DNA of 20,011 bases from assembly GCA_934792465.1 (NCBI GenBank), contig CAKVOK010000060.1, positions 1 to 20,011 of the forward strand. The letters are read 5' to 3'. The position numbers and the translations under genes were made by a program. Under the pieces are notes generated by a model that was not told the origin of the DNA, ran no database searches, and saw only the letters and a list, made by a program, of their open reading frames with translations. This document shows positions 7,042 through 15,459 of this stretch, one piece after another (the first letter of the stretch is position 1; the number at the start of each line of letters is the position of its first letter). This DNA comes from an uncultured Clostridia bacterium (GTDB taxonomy: Bacteria > Bacillota > Clostridia > RUG12999).

Positions 7042-8448
7042 ATGAAAAAAATACTGGTATTACTCATAGCCGTTATGCTCACGGTATCGGGCTGCGGAAA
7101 AAAAGGTCCGGACGATTCGGCGAAAAAAAAGGAAACCGCTGCCACGAACGTGTCCGTTGAAAAAGTCGGCTACGGCACAATCCGCTCCTATGCCACGGGC
7201 ACGGGCGAAATCAAGCCGGCAACGGAGGTTTCCGTTTCCTCGAAGGCTTCCGGAACAGTTAAAAGCGTGAATGTCGCACTGGGCGATTACGTTTCGGCAG
7301 GTCAGGTAGTGGCAACGATTGATCCCACCGATTATCAGCTTTCGTACAACCAGGCTCTCGCCGGATACAACAGCGCCACGATAAGCTACAACAACATGGT
7401 AAACGGCACGCAGAAGCAGACCGGAACGCAGCTGAAACAGCAGGTGGATTCCGCACAGCTGGCATACAACAACGCTCTTTCCAACTACGAAAGAGAAAAA
7501 CAGATGTACGACAACAACACAAATCTGATAAGCGCAAGAAATGCGCTCACAACCGCACAGACAAACTACACGAACACACAGACACTGTTTAACATGGGTG
7601 CTGCAAGCCAAGCGGAGCTTGACAATGCGAAAAACGCCTATGAAAATGCGCAGGCTGCACTCACGGCTACGGAAAACAATCTCAAAGCGAACATAGACAG
7701 CATGAAAGCCGCTCTCGACAATGCAGAAATGGCGCTGAACACGGCAAAGGAAAACTACGCTCTCACAACAGACGTTGTAACTCCCGGAAACATAAAAGCA
7801 GCTAAAGCCGCCGTGGATTCCGCAAAGGCTTCGCTCGACATTGCGCAGAACGCACTGAACAACACAAGCATACGTGCCACGGTTTCCGGATATATCACTT
7901 CCTGCCCCGTTATCGCAGGGCAGAACATCGCCCAGGGTACGCCGGCAGTGACGATTATCAATTCAAATTCCGTTAATGTCGAAATAAACGTAACCGAAAG
8001 CGTAATTTCAAAAATCACAGAGGGTACGCAGGCTACAATCAGCGTATCGTCCGCAAACATCACGGATTTGCCGGGTACTGTTTCCGAGGTTTCGCCGTCC
8101 AAAAATGCGCAGACGGGAATGTATACCGTCAAGATAAACGTTCCGAACGAGGACGGAACATTGAAAGGCGGTATGTTCGCCGATGTTTCGCTCTTGACGG
8201 AATCTACGGAAAACGTTCTCTGTGTTCCGACAAACAGCGTTATTTCCGACAAAACAGGTTCATACGTATACGTAGTCAAAAAAGACAAGGCAACGAAAGC
8301 AAAGCTTGAAACAGGTGCTTCGGACGACAGCTTCACCGAGGTTTTGAGCGGTGTAAACGAAAACGATGAGGTTGTAACCGAGGGTAAAGAATTTATCACC
8401 GAAGAGAAAAACAAAGTTAAAATCGTAACGAAAAAGTCCGAAAACTAA
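7042..8448 (+). CDS. RND efflux membrane-fusion (adaptor) lipoprotein, HlyD/AcrA type
   Basis: 468 residues. A lipoprotein signal ends in the lipobox VSGC, so Cys18 should be lipidated and hold the protein on the outer face of the cytoplasmic membrane. The first half of the lipoyl domain (about 66-94, ending GDYVSAGQVVATID) and the second half (about 277-306, SGYITSCPVIAGQNI) flank a long alpha-helical hairpin (about 95-273) rich in Ala/Asn/Gln heptads. It is longer than in AcrA and well suited to meet the helical TolC-like protein. Beta-barrel and membrane-proximal domains follow. AAGGAG lies 8 nt before the ATG; the gene starts 13 nt after the tolC-like stop and ends 12 nt before the pump. 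It couples the pump to its exit duct. Confidence 0.9.
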   Translation: MKKILVLLIAVMLTVSGCGKKGPDDSAKKKETAATNVSVEKVGYGTIRSYATGTGEIKPATEVSVSSKASGTVKSVNVALGDYVSAGQVVATIDPTDYQLSYNQALAGYNSATISYNNMVNGTQKQTGTQLKQQVDSAQLAYNNALSNYEREKQMYDNNTNLISARNALTTAQTNYTNTQTLFNMGAASQAELDNAKNAYENAQAALTATENNLKANIDSMKAALDNAEMALNTAKENYALTTDVVTPGNIKAAKAAVDSAKASLDIAQNALNNTSIRATVSGYITSCPVIAGQNIAQGTPAVTIINSNSVNVEINVTESVISKITEGTQATISVSSANITDLPGTVSEVSPSKNAQTGMYTVKINVPNEDGTLKGGMFADVSLLTESTENVLCVPTNSVISDKTGSYVYVVKKDKATKAKLETGASDDSFTEVLSGVNENDEVVTEGKEFITEEKNKVKIVTKKSEN

Positions 8449-8460
8449 GGAGGCGCACAC

Positions 8461-11400
8461 ATGAAATTACATGAATTATCAGTAAAGCGCCCCGTTACGT
8501 CCGTAATGGCGGTACTTGTTTTCGTAACACTCGGTCTTTTCGCACTGACAAGACTTCCTATAGAAATGACACCTGATATTTCCATGGAAATATTAAGCGT
8601 TATGACGACATACCCGAACGTTGCGCCGTCCGAAATCGAAAGCATTGTCACCGACCCGATCGAATCCGCGGTAAGCGCAGTAAGCGGCGTTGACAAGATT
8701 TATTCAACATCGAGCGAAGGCTCGTCAATGGTCATGGTGCAGTTTACAAGCGGCACGGACATTGACGAAGCGGCGCAGAGCGTAAAAGACAAAATAGGCT
8801 TTCTGAAGCTGCCGGACGACTGTAACGACCCGCAGGTCATGAAATTCGACATGAGCATGATGCCTATAGCGCAGCTCAGCTTTGTTCGTGACGGATATTC
8901 TCTCGAGGATACGCAGAAATTCCTCGAAGATAACATACAAAATCAGCTTGAAGCCATAGACGGCGTTGCTTCCGTAAGCATACAGGGTGCGGCGGAGCGT
9001 GAAATTCACGTTGAGGTAGACACGAACAAGATGTTCGGCTACAACATCAGCATGGCGCAGATTGTTTCAGCAATAGCGAGTGAAAACAACAATATGCCGG
9101 GCGGTAAGATAACCTCCTCCGGCAAAGACGTTTCCGTGAGAAGCATAGGAAAATTCTCAAATCTCAAAGAAATCTCGTCCGTACCGATAACAACGCCGAC
9201 AGGTCAGATTATATATCTCGACGACATTGCACAGGTCAAGGATTCGGCGAGCGACGTTACTTCAATCGCAAGGCTGAACGGCAAAGACGCCCTTTCCATT
9301 TCGATTCAGAAAGAATCGGACGCCAATACGGTTGACGTTGTAAGCAAAATCAAAACCGTGCTTGAAAATGCGAAAAAGCAGTATGACGGCTGCGATTACA
9401 ATTTCACATTCGAGCAGGCAAGCTATATAGAAAACTCCATAAACTCCGTTAAAGACAGTGCATTCCTCGGCGGATTCCTTGCAATCCTCATACTTTTCAT
9501 GTTCCTTGCAAGTCTGAAATCGTCGCTCATCATAGGTATTACAATGCCTGTTTCCATACTCATAACGTTCGTGGCAATGTATTTCAAAGGAATGTCCGTA
9601 AACGTCGTATCTCTCGGCGGTCTGGCACTCGGCGTAGGTATGCTTGTGGATAACGCCATAGTTGTTCTGGAAAATATATTCAGACACAGAAAAGATTTGG
9701 GCGAGGATAAAATCACTTCGGCAATCAAGGGCAGCCGCGAAGTTATCGGCGCAGTTGTGGCGTCCGTATTGACAACATGTATTGTATACGTTCCGATGCT
9801 GTTCATAGACGGTATGATGGTGGAGATGTTCAAGGAATTTGCGTTCGTTATAATATTCTCGCAGTGTGCCTCTCTCATTACGACATTCATGCTGATACCT
9901 ATGCTAAGTTCAAAAATAGAGAACGTAGACGTTTCGTCCGGAATTGCAAAAAATATATTAAGGCCTTTTACATACGGGCTGAAAAAATTCTCCGAATTAT
10001 ATGCAAGGCTGCTGAAAAAGGCACTTACGAAAAGAAAGCTTGTGCTTTTAATCGCCGTGGTTCTCTTTGTCGGAAGCATTGCTGCTCTCGGCAGCCTGGG
10101 CATGGAGCTTATGCCGGCGAGTGACGAGGGTCAGATAACCGTAAGTGCAGACCTGCCTCTCGGCAGCAAGATAGAAACGGCAGATGAGCTTTCCGCAAAA
10201 ATGGAAAAAATCGCTTCGGATAACAAAAACGTAGAAACCGTATTTGCGAGTATGTCCTTGGGCGGCGGCTCGATGTTCTCCTCTTCCGGCACATCAGTTT
10301 CATTATATATAACGCTTGCCGACAAGCGAAAGGATTCTACGGACGATGTTGTGGAACAGCTTCGCGAATCATTCTCGGATATAACCGGTGCGGATATTTC
10401 CGTCGAAGCTTCATCCACGACAAGCACTTCCATGGGTACTTCCTCCGGTGTTTCGTTCACGCTTTTGGGCGATGATATGGATACGCTTTCCTCGTATGCC
10501 GCCAAAGCAGAGGAAACGCTCAAAAAGATTAAAGGCACACGTGAGGTTGCGACCTCGGTTTCCGAAACGAAAACGGAAGCGAGAATTTATCTCGACCGTG
10601 AAAAAACCGCTCACTACGGCTTGAATACACAGGCTGCATCGGCACTCATAAACGCCGCCGTATCGGGAACAACGGCTTCCAAATACACAGAAAACGGCAG
10701 CGAATACGATATAAAAGTAAAGCTTCCGCAGTCGTACACGGATTCTTACGAAGCTTTGAAAAATATCAAGCTCAAAGCGGGTACCGGTCAATGGATAACG
10801 ATAAACGACATCGGTAAAATATCTCTTGAAGAGGGCTACAACTCAATTACTCATCAGGACAAAAAACGTGTTGTAACGGTATCGGCGCAGATTTACGGCA
10901 CGGATATAAACACCGTTACAAACGAATTTAACAAGGAATTTGCGAATGTGAATCCGCCGGACGGATGCAGTATGCAGGCAGGCGGTTCGTTCGAAACAAT
11001 GCAGGAAACCGTTTCATCGCTTATGCTTGCGATTTTCGTAGGTATATTGCTGATGTACATGGTAATGGCAGCGCAGTTTGAATCTTATACACAGCCGCTT
11101 ATAATCATGGGTTCGCTGCCTATGGCGCTTATAGGCGTTGCGCTTGCGCTCGTAATAGACGGCAATCCGCTGAACATGATTTCGTTCATAGGTATTCTCA
11201 TGCTTTCGGGTATGATAGTAAACAACGCCATTGTGCTTATAGACTTCATAAATGAATCCAGGCGTGAAAACCCGGACGGCGACAGAACGGAAACAGTTAT
11301 AAAATCCGGTCTTACAAGACTTCGTCCGGTGCTCATGACAACGCTTACGTCCGTTCTCGGATTTATGCCTATGGTATTCTCTACGTCCGAGGGTTCGGAA

Positions 11401-11568
11401 ATGATGCGTCCGCTCGCCATCGTACTTCTCGGCGGTCTGGCAATGGGTACCGTGCTGACGCTGGTATTCGTTCCGGTTGTCTACACGTTCTTTGACGACA
11501 TCGGCAAAAAACGTAAAGCAAGAAAAGAAAAACGCAGACTGAAAAGGCTTAACAAAGCAAATGCGTAA
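8461..11568 (+). CDS. RND-family efflux pump permease (HAE1/AcrB-like)
   Basis: 1035 residues, a normal length for a proton-driven RND exporter with 12 membrane helices and two large extracytoplasmic loops (about 35-325 and 555-865). The N-terminus has the classic KRPVTSVMAVLVFVTLGLFAL helix and the LPIEMTPDIS stretch. TM4 carries GMLVDNAIVVLEN with Asp397 followed by Asn398, where AcrB has two aspartates; TM10 carries GMIVNNAIVLIDF with Asn921 where AcrB has Lys940. The LRPVLMTTLTSVLGFMP segment is conserved. The ATG has AAGGAGG 7 nt upstream, 12 nt after the adaptor stop. A highly basic tail ends the protein. Substrates may be drugs, detergents or self-made lipids; the sequence does not say. 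Regulation is presumably by the MarR protein at the head of the operon. Confidence 0.93.
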   Translation: MKLHELSVKRPVTSVMAVLVFVTLGLFALTRLPIEMTPDISMEILSVMTTYPNVAPSEIESIVTDPIESAVSAVSGVDKIYSTSSEGSSMVMVQFTSGTDIDEAAQSVKDKIGFLKLPDDCNDPQVMKFDMSMMPIAQLSFVRDGYSLEDTQKFLEDNIQNQLEAIDGVASVSIQGAAEREIHVEVDTNKMFGYNISMAQIVSAIASENNNMPGGKITSSGKDVSVRSIGKFSNLKEISSVPITTPTGQIIYLDDIAQVKDSASDVTSIARLNGKDALSISIQKESDANTVDVVSKIKTVLENAKKQYDGCDYNFTFEQASYIENSINSVKDSAFLGGFLAILILFMFLASLKSSLIIGITMPVSILITFVAMYFKGMSVNVVSLGGLALGVGMLVDNAIVVLENIFRHRKDLGEDKITSAIKGSREVIGAVVASVLTTCIVYVPMLFIDGMMVEMFKEFAFVIIFSQCASLITTFMLIPMLSSKIENVDVSSGIAKNILRPFTYGLKKFSELYARLLKKALTKRKLVLLIAVVLFVGSIAALGSLGMELMPASDEGQITVSADLPLGSKIETADELSAKMEKIASDNKNVETVFASMSLGGGSMFSSSGTSVSLYITLADKRKDSTDDVVEQLRESFSDITGADISVEASSTTSTSMGTSSGVSFTLLGDDMDTLSSYAAKAEETLKKIKGTREVATSVSETKTEARIYLDREKTAHYGLNTQAASALINAAVSGTTASKYTENGSEYDIKVKLPQSYTDSYEALKNIKLKAGTGQWITINDIGKISLEEGYNSITHQDKKRVVTVSAQIYGTDINTVTNEFNKEFANVNPPDGCSMQAGGSFETMQETVSSLMLAIFVGILLMYMVMAAQFESYTQPLIIMGSLPMALIGVALALVIDGNPLNMISFIGILMLSGMIVNNAIVLIDFINESRRENPDGDRTETVIKSGLTRLRPVLMTTLTSVLGFMPMVFSTSEGSEMMRPLAIVLLGGLAMGTVLTLVFVPVVYTFFDDIGKKRKARKEKRRLKRLNKANA

Positions 11569-11634
11569 TTCGTAATTCATAATGCATAATTCATAATGCA
11601 TTATGTGTAATGTGTAATTCGTAATTTATAACGA
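11569..11634. repeat. Low-complexity AT-rich run after the RND gene
   Basis: Imperfect iterations of TAATTCGTAATTCATAATGC and its partial inverse follow the RND stop directly. Similar strings occur at 12376-12395 and 14635-14665, next to the other repeat elements. No function is apparent. Confidence 0.6.
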
Positions 11635-11671
11635 AACCGGTCGTATCGGACTTTGCCCGATACGACCGGTT
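11635..11671 (+). terminator. Terminator of the marR-RND operon
   Basis: AACCGGTCGTATCGG pairs perfectly over 15 bp with CCGATACGACCGGTT across a 7-nt loop, 66 nt after the RND stop. The tail AATTTTAATT is a modest U-tract, and A-rich sequence precedes the stem, so it could act in both directions. The next 100 nt (11672-11773) hold nothing recognisable. Confidence 0.8.
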
Positions 11672-11773
11672 AATTTTAATTAATGACAATGAAATAATAT
11701 AATTTAGCTTATGCCTGTATTTGTGCAACCCTTATTATAGGGAACGATTTCAAACCGTTCCGCAGGGAAAAGA

Positions 11774-11831
11774 AATTTCTAATTTCTCATTCCTAATTCC
11801 TAATTAACATCTATTCAGCGGCACTTGCCAA
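11774..11831 (+). repeat. 58-bp direct repeat, left copy
   Basis: AT-rich TAATTTCTCATTCCTAATTC followed by ATCTATTCAGCGGCACTTGC. It is identical over 58 bp to 12393-12450, so cluster B lies between two direct copies. A third, inverted and slightly diverged copy lies at 14584-14639. Confidence 0.85.
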
Positions 11832-12392
11832 AGCCTCCCCTGTGTAAGGCGCCGGAAGCTGCCGTGCAGCGGAGGTGTGGGGACCACGTTAGTGGTGGAG
11901 GGATTGTCAATTATTGCACATCACCACAAGTAAGTGCAGACCTACAACCCCTCAGTCAGCTACGCTGACAGCTCTACCAAGGCACGCCTACGTATGCCGC
12001 AGGCATTACTCCGGTGCCCTTACACAGGGGAGCCTATCGAAGCCGATGCAAACCTACTCCCTCAGTCACCCAACGCCGCCAGCTCTACCAAGGCACGCCT
12101 GCGTATGCCGCAGGCATTACTCCGGTGCCCTTACACAGGAGAGCCTATCGAAGTACGCACAGACCTCATTCAGCGGCACAAACAAAAGCCTCCCTTGTGT
12201 AAAGGGAGGGGGACCGCGTTAGTGGTGGAGGGATTGTCAATTATTGCACAAAACCACAAGTAAGTGCCGACCTACAACCCCTCAGTCAGCTACGCTGACA
12301 GCTCCCCTTACACAGGGGAGCCTATATGGGGTACGTGCAAGCTTAAGTGGATGCCCTTACACAGGAGAGCCTATTGGGAATTACGAATGCAT
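11832..12392. repeat. Repeat cluster B: alternating alpha and beta palindromic units
   Basis: Reading rightward it contains an alpha unit in minus orientation (GGACCACGTTAGTGGTGGAG), a beta unit (ACAACCCCTCAGTCAGCTAC, then an expanded arm CTACCAAGGCACGCC... ending CCCTTACACAGGGGAG), a second expanded beta unit, a second minus alpha, and a short beta. About 80 bp at 11891-11971 recur at 12221-12302 with few changes, and the expanded arm at 11973-12042 recurs at 12083-12153. Open frames here are by-products of the repeats. The cluster lies where the RND operon and the stalk gene converge. Confidence 0.85.
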
Positions 12393-12452
12393 AATTTCTA
12401 ATTTCTCATTCCTAATTCCTAATTAACATCTATTCAGCGGCACTTGCCAATG
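12370..12452 (+). repeat. Left arm of an inverted repeat flanking the stalk-protein gene
   Basis: From CCTATTGGGAATTACGAATG to CACTTGCCAATG. The reverse complement occurs at 14578-14674 with two base changes and a 14-bp insertion. The arm includes the second copy of the 58-bp direct repeat. It ends 28 bp from the 3' end of the gene at 12480. Confidence 0.85.
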
Positions 12453-12479
12453 TTTTACATCACCATCTGTTCCGCAACA

Positions 12480-14390
12480 TCAATTATAAATAAATATGGA
12501 GTTTGTTTCCTCGTCCCAGTTGGAATGCAGCCCGAGCAGGGCATTGACGGACGATAGGGAAACATACGCCGTGCCGCCTATCATAACGGAACGAGGGAGT
12601 CTGTTCCCTTTCCCGTTTACATAATACGTATCGGACGACAGGCTGAAATATATAACATCATTATTTGATTCGGCAAAAACGGAATTATTCTTATACGAAA
12701 CCTCATAACCGTTGTTTTCCGCAACAAATCTGAACGGCAAATAGACCGTTCCGCCGGCTATGACAGGCTTCGGACCTGTTTTTTTCACACCGTTTACGGT
12801 ATATTCCGTGCTGTCTATTGCGCATACGAAAAGCGTCGAAGTGTCGCCGATGTCAGTCAAATCTATTCTGTTTCCGGTTACGGGGTCGAATGCCGCATTG
12901 TTGTCGAGAATATCATACACGGCGGTTTTTCTGCCGTCCGCTCCGTCAACGTAGCATATTCCGAACGGCATATTTCCCTTTTCGGCATTTGCAATTTCCG
13001 CTGCGCTCCGCACATATTCAACCGTAGGGAATTTTGTGATTACCGCATTTTCGCAGAGATAAGTAATCTCATTCAAATCAATATCATACTTTATCAGCGT
13101 ACCCTCGCCTATGGCACGCACGCCGTTTTCGTACCGTGCGAAGCAGAAAACGAGCGTTTTCTCATTCTCGTAAAAATCGCCGAAATATTTAACCTTATCG
13201 GCATTTACCGTACCGAATTTTAAAATATCGTTCACCCTTGACGGAATGTCTTTCGGCTGTTCCGAAGCCTTTTCGCGTTTCGGATTTTTCACCGCATCAT
13301 ATTTTATTATCTTTCCGCTTGCGGCGCTTATATATGCTCTGCCGTACAAAAATTCCAGTTCGGTATCCGTTTTGTATATATTATCAAAAATATTTTTGTC
13401 GTAATCGTTTATAAATCCGTCTATATGCGTGTCGTATCCGCTTGGCACGAAATCAATCTGATATGCCGGCACGGACGTACCGCCGTCATAATCGAACGTA
13501 CCGTTCATAACCTTAAAAATATAGCCTTTTTTCAGCGACGGAACAAGATTCGTAATATAGGAGCTGTTTGAAGAATCCGCAAGTGAGTCTTTTTCAAACG
13601 TGCCCAAATCCGTCGAAATATTATTGTCTCGGAAATATTTTCCGTCGTAGTACAAATCGTTGTAATAATAATTGTAATCGGTCATAAAGATATTTACAAC
13701 GTTTCCGTTTTCGGCGTCTACGGCACGGTTTTTCAGCTTGTTCGGGATATACATCGGACGTGCGGTTTTTACACGGCGGTCGTCGCTGTATTTGCAGCTG
13801 TACACAAGCTCAAATCCGATTTTATCGAAATATATGTTATATGCGTAATCCTTGGATATAAGACCGTCCATGAAATTATATCCGGTATCGGTGCTCCCGA
13901 AGCCTTTATAATAGCTGACTTCGCCGAGTGCCTTATCCACAACGACTGTTGCGTCGTGGCTTATGACACGTATTCCGTGATAATATTCCGCAAATTTATA
14001 TGTATATGCCTTGCCGGATATAAGCGTGAGATTCGGCTTTGAAACAGATTTTTTCAAGAAATTTTCGGCAATTTCGAGTCCCTCGTCCGGAGTAATCACG
14101 GCGGTTTTTTCCGGTTCTTCGCCGAGCGGCGCACGGTTGTAATACACAATGTCGCTCTCGTCCGTTATCCCGACGACTATTTTATAATCGCTCCAGAACC
14201 AGCCGAGCATCCATGCGTATTTATCGCCGCCCATATTAATTTTTTCATACAGCAGGCGGCTGCCCGTATCATCAACGCCGAAGCGGATTTTGCATTCCGC
14301 AACGACAGATTCGGGTATGACAGGATAATCCGCATATGCCGTCAATGAAAAACAGGATATTATAAATATAATACACAAAAGCTTTTTCAT
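12480..14390 (-). CDS. Secreted stalk-domain protein (PepSY/YcdB-like N-part, copper-amine-oxidase-N-like C-part)
   Basis: 636 residues with a cleavable signal peptide (about 1-20, ending TAYA). Residues of roughly 80-175 resemble PepSY/YcdB-type domains (TPDEGLEIAENFLKK... then a hydrophobic beta stretch), and a similar segment with AYISAASGKIIKYD lies near residue 370. The last 110 residues contain the copper amine oxidase N-terminal-like pattern, with VNGVKK followed by VYLPFRFVAENNGYEVSY and AYVSLSSVNALLGL. In Clostridia this domain caps many secreted cell-surface proteins and does not imply oxidase activity. The ATG at 14390 has AAAGGGAG 6 nt upstream and begins the signal peptide; a longer in-frame version reads back into repeat DNA. 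Inverted repeats bracket the gene. Its function is unknown; envelope association is inferred. Confidence 0.78.
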   Translation of the reverse strand: MKKLLCIIFIISCFSLTAYADYPVIPESVVAECKIRFGVDDTGSRLLYEKINMGGDKYAWMLGWFWSDYKIVVGITDESDIVYYNRAPLGEEPEKTAVITPDEGLEIAENFLKKSVSKPNLTLISGKAYTYKFAEYYHGIRVISHDATVVVDKALGEVSYYKGFGSTDTGYNFMDGLISKDYAYNIYFDKIGFELVYSCKYSDDRRVKTARPMYIPNKLKNRAVDAENGNVVNIFMTDYNYYYNDLYYDGKYFRDNNISTDLGTFEKDSLADSSNSSYITNLVPSLKKGYIFKVMNGTFDYDGGTSVPAYQIDFVPSGYDTHIDGFINDYDKNIFDNIYKTDTELEFLYGRAYISAASGKIIKYDAVKNPKREKASEQPKDIPSRVNDILKFGTVNADKVKYFGDFYENEKTLVFCFARYENGVRAIGEGTLIKYDIDLNEITYLCENAVITKFPTVEYVRSAAEIANAEKGNMPFGICYVDGADGRKTAVYDILDNNAAFDPVTGNRIDLTDIGDTSTLFVCAIDSTEYTVNGVKKTGPKPVIAGGTVYLPFRFVAENNGYEVSYKNNSVFAESNNDVIYFSLSSDTYYVNGKGNRLPRSVMIGGTAYVSLSSVNALLGLHSNWDEETNSIFIYN

Positions 14391-14426
14391 GAATATCTCC
14401 CTTTTGAAATAATTATAATGTATGAT

Positions 14427-14455
14427 TTTATAAGTATTTTTCTTAAAATTTACAA
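14427..14455 (-). promoter_or_regulatory. Probable promoter of the stalk gene, -35 box inside a repeat
   Basis: TTGTAA (14455-14450), 17-bp spacer, TATAAA (14432-14427) on the minus strand, 37 nt before the ATG. Most of the TTGTAA hexamer comes from the outer end (reverse complement of TTACAACCC) of repeat cluster C. A second TATAAT at 14417-14412 lacks a good -35 box. Confidence 0.45.
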
Positions 14456-14577
14456 CCCTTCCACCACTAAGTGGTCCCCACACCTCCGCTGCACGGCAGC
14501 TTCCGGCGCCTTACACAGAACTTTTAAACAACCCTTCCACCGCCGGAGGCGGTCCCCCTCCCCTTACACAGGGGAGG

Positions 14578-14674
14578 CATTGGTAAGTGCCGCTGAATAG
14601 ATATTAATTAGGAATTAGGAATGAGAAATTAGAAATTATGAATTATGCATTATGCATTCGTAATTCCCAATAGG
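14578..14674 (-). repeat. Right arm of the inverted repeat flanking the stalk gene
   Basis: Reverse complement of 12370-12452 with a 14-bp insertion (GCATAATTCATAAT) and two base changes. With the left arm it encloses about 2.3 kb containing only the stalk-protein gene and part of cluster C. Confidence 0.85.
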
Positions 14675-14769
14675 CTTCCCTGTGTAAGGGCACCCACTTA
14701 GGCTTGCACGTACCCCATATAGGCTCCCCTGTGTAAGGGCACCCACTTAGGCTTGCACGTACCCCATAT
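14672..14769 (-). repeat. Two tandem 49-bp copies within cluster C
   Basis: Units at 14672-14720 and 14721-14769 differ at one position and contain CACCCACTTAGGCTTGCACG and TACCCCATATAGGCTCCCCT. A third partial copy starts at 14770. The end of the window (19982-20011) and cluster B carry the same CCTATATGGGGTACGTGCAA string in the other orientation. Confidence 0.85.
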
Positions 14770-15059
14770 AGGCTCCCCTGTGTAAGGGGAGCTGGCACCG
14801 TTAGGTGACTGAGGGGTTGTAGGTCTGCACTAACTTCCGTAGGCGTACATGTATACATTTTCTCGCCTTTTGACAACCCTTCCACCACTGACGTGGTCCT
14901 CGGAGGCTTTAGTCTGTGCCGCTGAATAAGGGTTGCACATTTCACTCAACAGCTAAATCAAATTCGCACAGGCGAATTCAGTTATATACATAGTATACAT
15001 TATTTATATGTCAAATGCGTAACTGTTTTATTAATTTTATGTAACATTTAATATAATGC

Positions 15060-15088
15060 TTGCAAAAGCTTAAAATTTGTTGTATAAT
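15060..15088 (+). promoter_or_regulatory. Promoter of lon
   Basis: TTGCAA (15060-15065), 17-bp spacer, TATAAT (15083-15088). Predicted start near 15095, which leaves a leader of about 365 nt before the lon ATG. The 14941-15059 stretch upstream is AT-rich and holds only a 7-bp hairpin AATTCGC/GCGAATT. Confidence 0.75.
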
Positions 15089-15094
15089 AGTATA

Positions 15095-15459
15095 TGTGAA
15101 AAAATCATCTGCATTATGTAAACGGGCTCCGGCAAAATGCACAGACCGCATAAAGCAAGTTTTTTCCGCTATAATGGTATAAACAAAAATACCAAAGTGT
15201 AAAATGTTGAAATTCGTTTGACAACGAATTTCTAAAATAAATATTGCTTTATGCTATGAACAAACTTCGCCGCTCGACGTATACACATACGCCTTCGGGT
15301 ACCAAAAGCAAGGACGTAGCCTTGCTTTTGCTCAGTTTGCCCATTATGCACTATTTTTCCAAAGCCCGAAGACGGCACGGCAAAATGAAATCATTTTACC
15401 GCACCGTCTATACACGAAGCTTTCGGCAAATGCCGATTTTTATGAAAGGTCGTGAAATT
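15095..15459 (+). ncRNA. Highly structured 5' leader of lon, class unknown
   Basis: Many perfect helices can be drawn. GCATAAAGCAA (15148-15158) pairs with TTGCTTTATGC (15244-15254) over 11 bp and encloses GGTAT/ATACC (15176-15193) and the 10-bp GAAATTCGTT/AACGAATTTC (15209-15232). CTTCGGG (15293-15299) pairs with CCCGAAG (15365-15371) and encloses the 11-bp CAAAAGCAAGG/CCTTGCTTTTG (15303-15330). GACGG...CCGTC (15371-15408) forms an 18-position stem with 3 mismatches. Last, TCGGC-AAAT-GCCGA is followed by TTTTT (15423-15441), terminator-like, right before the lon ribosome binding site. The frame upstream of lon is open here, but the pairing argues for RNA rather than protein. It could be an attenuator, riboswitch or thermosensor; it matches no class I recognise. 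Confidence 0.55.

Larger units (their letters stand above)
14453..14940. repeat. Repeat cluster C: alpha, alpha, inverted beta, alpha
   Basis: It opens with two plus-strand alpha units (14453-14577), continues with the junction TGCCGCTGAATAG and the AT-rich arm, then tandem beta-type DNA in minus orientation, and closes with another alpha fragment (ACAACCCTTCCACCACTGAC) and TGTGCCGCTGAATAAG. The first 155 bp are nearly the same, in inverted orientation, as 19745-19907 in cluster D. The cluster separates the divergent stalk gene and lon. Confidence 0.85.

Noticed and set aside
11832..12426. Open frames of 60-109 codons in cluster B
   Set aside because: They are translations of the palindromic repeat units, repeat the same peptides as the DNA repeats, lack ribosome binding sites and stop at unit edges.
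11774..12450. Possible CRISPR array
   Set aside because: Units are long, palindromic, variable in length, change orientation and have no unique equal-length spacers; no cas genes are nearby.
14391..14483. 31-codon N-terminal extension of the stalk protein
   Set aside because: It reads into the alpha repeat and precedes a proper signal peptide whose ATG has a good Shine-Dalgarno.
15147..15175. Second lon promoter at the TATAAT at 15170-15175
   Set aside because: The -35 position reads CGCATA and there is no extended -10; the TATAAT lies inside the proposed leader structure.
15244..15459. 72-codon N-terminal extension of Lon
   Set aside because: The extension is translated hairpin DNA, has no good ribosome binding site at its start, and the ATG at 15460 gives the normal Lon N-terminus with a Shine-Dalgarno.
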